DNA from: Lysobacteraceae bacterium | Lineage (GTDB): Bacteria; Pseudomonadota; Gammaproteobacteria; Xanthomonadales; Xanthomonadaceae | DNA length: 7,198 nt | Direction of reading: 5' to 3' | NCBI GenBank assembly: GCA_028293685.1 | Contig: JAQGOI010000327.1 | Coordinates: forward strand, 1 to 7,198 | Part shown: positions 5,753-7,198 of the stretch, piece after piece | How the letters are laid out: every line of letters begins with the position of its first letter | Position numbering within the stretch: the first letter of the stretch is position 1 | Program-made: the position numbers and the translations under genes | The notes under the pieces: model-generated | Told to the model about the DNA's origin: nothing | The model's database searches: none | What the model saw: only the letters and a program-made list of their open reading frames with translations

Positions 5753-6523
5753 TCAGATGCCGCCCCACCAGTCGTAACCCATGTCTTCCCAGTAACCGCC
5801 GCGACCGGCGCCGAAGCGGGCATGGCTGTCGACCACTTCGATCAGACGAACGTATTTGGGTTGCTTGTAGCCGAGCTTGCGCTCGATCCGCATGCGTACC
5901 GGAGCACCATTGGCGACCGGCACCGGCGATCCATTGAGACTGTGGGCGACGATCGTCTGCGGATGGCAGGCATCGGCAAGATCGATGCTTTCGTAATAGC
6001 GTGAGCCATCGCCGGCAATGTCATCGAAACAATGGAACACGACTTCGCGCGCACTCGGTCGCAGACGCGCCAGGTCCAGCAGATACGCCAGCGGCACCCC
6101 GCTCCACTTGCCGATCACGCTCCAGCCTTCGACACAGTCGTGGCGGGTGATCTGCGTACGCGTTGGCATTGCACGCAGTGCGTCCAGTGAAAACTCGAGC
6201 GGGCGTTCGACCAGGCCGACAATCTGCAATCGATAGTTTGCAAATCCATCGCCCTTCATTGCCAGGTATTCCGGCGTCTGCGGGTTGGTCGAGCCGTTGG
6301 GCCTGAACACCGGCGAGATCATCGACTCGGGGAATTCCGCCGCCAGCCGGTGACCGGTCAGCACACGCTGGATGCGCTGGTTGAGCGGCTCGGCGACACC
6401 GAGCACGTCGACAAAGCGCTGGCTGTTCGACAGCGCGTCACACCCCGTCAACAACGCAGCGCCAGTACCGGCGATCGCGGCACGCAGCAGGCGCCGGCGC
6501 GCGATATGGATATGGTCAGTCAT
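5753..6523 (-). CDS. Tat-exported sulfite-oxidase-like molybdopterin oxidoreductase, probable lipoprotein
   Basis: A 256-residue protein of the oxidoreductase molybdopterin-binding (SUOX/MsrP fold) superfamily. The N-terminus has a twin-arginine motif, Ala-Arg9-Arg-Arg-Leu-Leu-Arg14, then a hydrophobic stretch and a lipobox Leu25-Thr-Gly-Cys28 with Asp at +2. This predicts folded export with cofactor and lipid anchoring, perhaps kept in the inner membrane. The molybdenum-ligating Cys is Cys130 in Arg-His-Asp-Cys-Val-Glu-Gly-Trp-Ser. Other family blocks are the GAPVRMRIERKLGYKQPKYV segment at about 206-225 and the aromatic C-terminus with Gly-Tyr-Trp-Glu and Tyr-Asp-Trp-Trp. The domain is shorter than eukaryotic sulfite oxidase and lacks heme and dimerisation domains. 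The start at 6523 is preferred to 6547 because of a GGAG six bases upstream. It overlaps the cytochrome b gene by 8 bases (ATGACTGA), indicating coupled translation. The partner is b561-type, not MsrQ, so the substrate is unknown. Confidence 0.9.
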   Translation of the reverse strand: MTDHIHIARRRLLRAAIAGTGAALLTGCDALSNSQRFVDVLGVAEPLNQRIQRVLTGHRLAAEFPESMISPVFRPNGSTNPQTPEYLAMKGDGFANYRLQIVGLVERPLEFSLDALRAMPTRTQITRHDCVEGWSVIGKWSGVPLAYLLDLARLRPSAREVVFHCFDDIAGDGSRYYESIDLADACHPQTIVAHSLNGSPVPVANGAPVRMRIERKLGYKQPKYVRLIEVVDSHARFGAGRGGYWEDMGYDWWGGI

Positions 6524-7198
6524 TGCCAGCTCCGATATCCCGACCATCGTCGCGCACGCGGAATCGGCCCGTGATCATCGATCGCATCTCGTTGATCGGA
6601 CCGGCGTAGAAAACCATGGCCACGTGCACGAGCGTGAACAGCACGAACAGGGACATCACGATGAAATGCAAGCTGCGCGCTGCCTGGCGTCCGCCGATGA
6701 ACTGCAACCAGCCGCCGAGCACCGTATCCATCTGCGGCGACATCGACAATCCCGTCAGGATCGCCAGTGGCACCAGCACGAAGATCACGCCGAGGTAAGC
6801 GAGTTTCTGCAACGGGTTGTAACGCGTGGCGTCCTCGCCGTGCGGATGTCGGAAGCGCAGGTGATCGACGATCGACTTCGGGATGTCGCGCCAATCGGGC
6901 CGATGCATCGCCAGGTCGCGCTGCAGGTGGCGACTGGCGAGCGACCACACGAGATAGGTGACGCCGTTGATCACCCAGAGCCAGGCGAAGAACAGATGCC
7001 AGCGGCGACCGAGCGCCAGCGAGCGCGGTCCCGGAATCGTTGCCCACTCGGGAAAGCCACGCTTGACGCGCATTCCGTCCGCGCGTTTCGACACGCCGAG
7101 TACACCGGAGGTGTCGAGATGTTCGTCGCCGATCGACGTGATCCCGCGCGCCTTGCCATCCGGCCCGCGAACGGCGTCGATGGAAAAATCAGGACGAT
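6516..7198 (-). CDS. Cytochrome b561-type membrane subunit, partial (5' end beyond window)
   Basis: An integral inner-membrane di-heme-type cytochrome b subunit that likely passes electrons between quinones and the adjacent molybdoprotein. The frame stays open from the TGA at 6518-6516 to the window edge, giving 226 visible residues; the GTG at 7094 is internal, because the 34 codons above it read as family-like sequence (Leu-Asp-Thr-Ser-Gly-Val-Leu-Gly just before it). Three hydrophobic helices are visible at about 67-87, 133-153 and 176-198. His67 (Arg-Arg-Trp-His), His177 (Ser-Leu-His-Phe) and His191 (Leu-Val-His-Val) are candidate heme ligands. The motifs PLAILTGLSMSP and Asn-Glu-Met-Arg-Ser-Met-Ile-Thr-Gly-Arg at the C-terminus are typical of bacterial cytochrome b561-domain proteins paired with molybdopterin oxidoreductases. 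The usual first helix, with another His, should lie upstream. The last 8 bases overlap the next gene. Confidence 0.88.
   Translation of the reverse strand, partial: RPDFSIDAVRGPDGKARGITSIGDEHLDTSGVLGVSKRADGMRVKRGFPEWATIPGPRSLALGRRWHLFFAWLWVINGVTYLVWSLASRHLQRDLAMHRPDWRDIPKSIVDHLRFRHPHGEDATRYNPLQKLAYLGVIFVLVPLAILTGLSMSPQMDTVLGGWLQFIGGRQAARSLHFIVMSLFVLFTLVHVAMVFYAGPINEMRSMITGRFRVRDDGRDIGAGND
6530..6533 (-). promoter_or_regulatory. Ribosome-binding site that sets the molybdoprotein start
   Basis: On the minus strand CGGAG, with GGAG at 6533-6530, lies six bases before the ATG at 6523. It is inside the 3' end of the cytochrome b gene. The alternative ATG at 6547 would add eight residues ahead of the Tat signal and overlap the upstream gene further. 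Confidence 0.6.

Noticed and set aside
7092..7094. GTG as the start of the cytochrome b gene
   Set aside because: The frame continues open to the window edge with family-like sequence, and the expected first membrane helix would be missing if translation began here.

Overview
The window is GC-rich DNA with tightly packed genes, typical of a gammaproteobacterial chromosome. The gene content (Psd tail, a DUF853/YjgR ATPase, an NlpE-domain lipoprotein, GreB, and a cytochrome b561 plus Tat-type molybdopterin oxidoreductase pair) and the protein wording fit the Lysobacteraceae/Xanthomonadaceae best. That placement is inference from memory of these families, not a search. I see no tRNA, rRNA, CRISPR array, insertion sequence or phage gene.

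Layout: 1-270 (+) is the C-terminal end of phosphatidylserine decarboxylase. Converging on it with a 7-base gap is a minus-strand MltD-like lytic transglycosylase with a LysM domain (278-1846). A 182-base divergent promoter region (1847-2028) separates this from a plus-strand group: the YjgR/DUF853 P-loop ATPase (2029-3540), an NlpE N-domain lipoprotein 36 bases later (3577-4056), a terminator-like hairpin, and a small secreted protein of unknown function (4246-4674). Next come an 8-bp GC hairpin and a good sigma-70-type promoter leading to greB (4776-5291). greB overlaps by 19 bases, tail to tail, a minus-strand three-gene cluster read from the right edge: cytochrome b561-type subunit (from beyond 7198 to 6516), Tat-exported sulfite-oxidase-like molybdoprotein (6523-5753, overlapping its upstream partner by 8 bases), and a small two-helix 'low affinity iron permease' family protein (5710-5273).

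How the genes work together: the right-hand cluster looks like a membrane redox module. The diheme-type cytochrome b would exchange electrons with the quinone pool, and the periplasm-facing molybdoprotein carries both a Tat motif and a lipobox, so it may be lipid-anchored to the inner membrane. The left side is mostly envelope upkeep: phospholipid synthesis, peptidoglycan cleavage, an envelope lipoprotein and a secreted protein. Most of the window is ordinary core genome. The points worth a second look are the Tat-lipoprotein architecture, the Asp-rich and Cys-containing insert in the transglycosylase, the unassigned secreted protein, and several hairpins placed at ribosome-binding sites or in the greB leader. 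I found no convincing evidence of a wholly new system.
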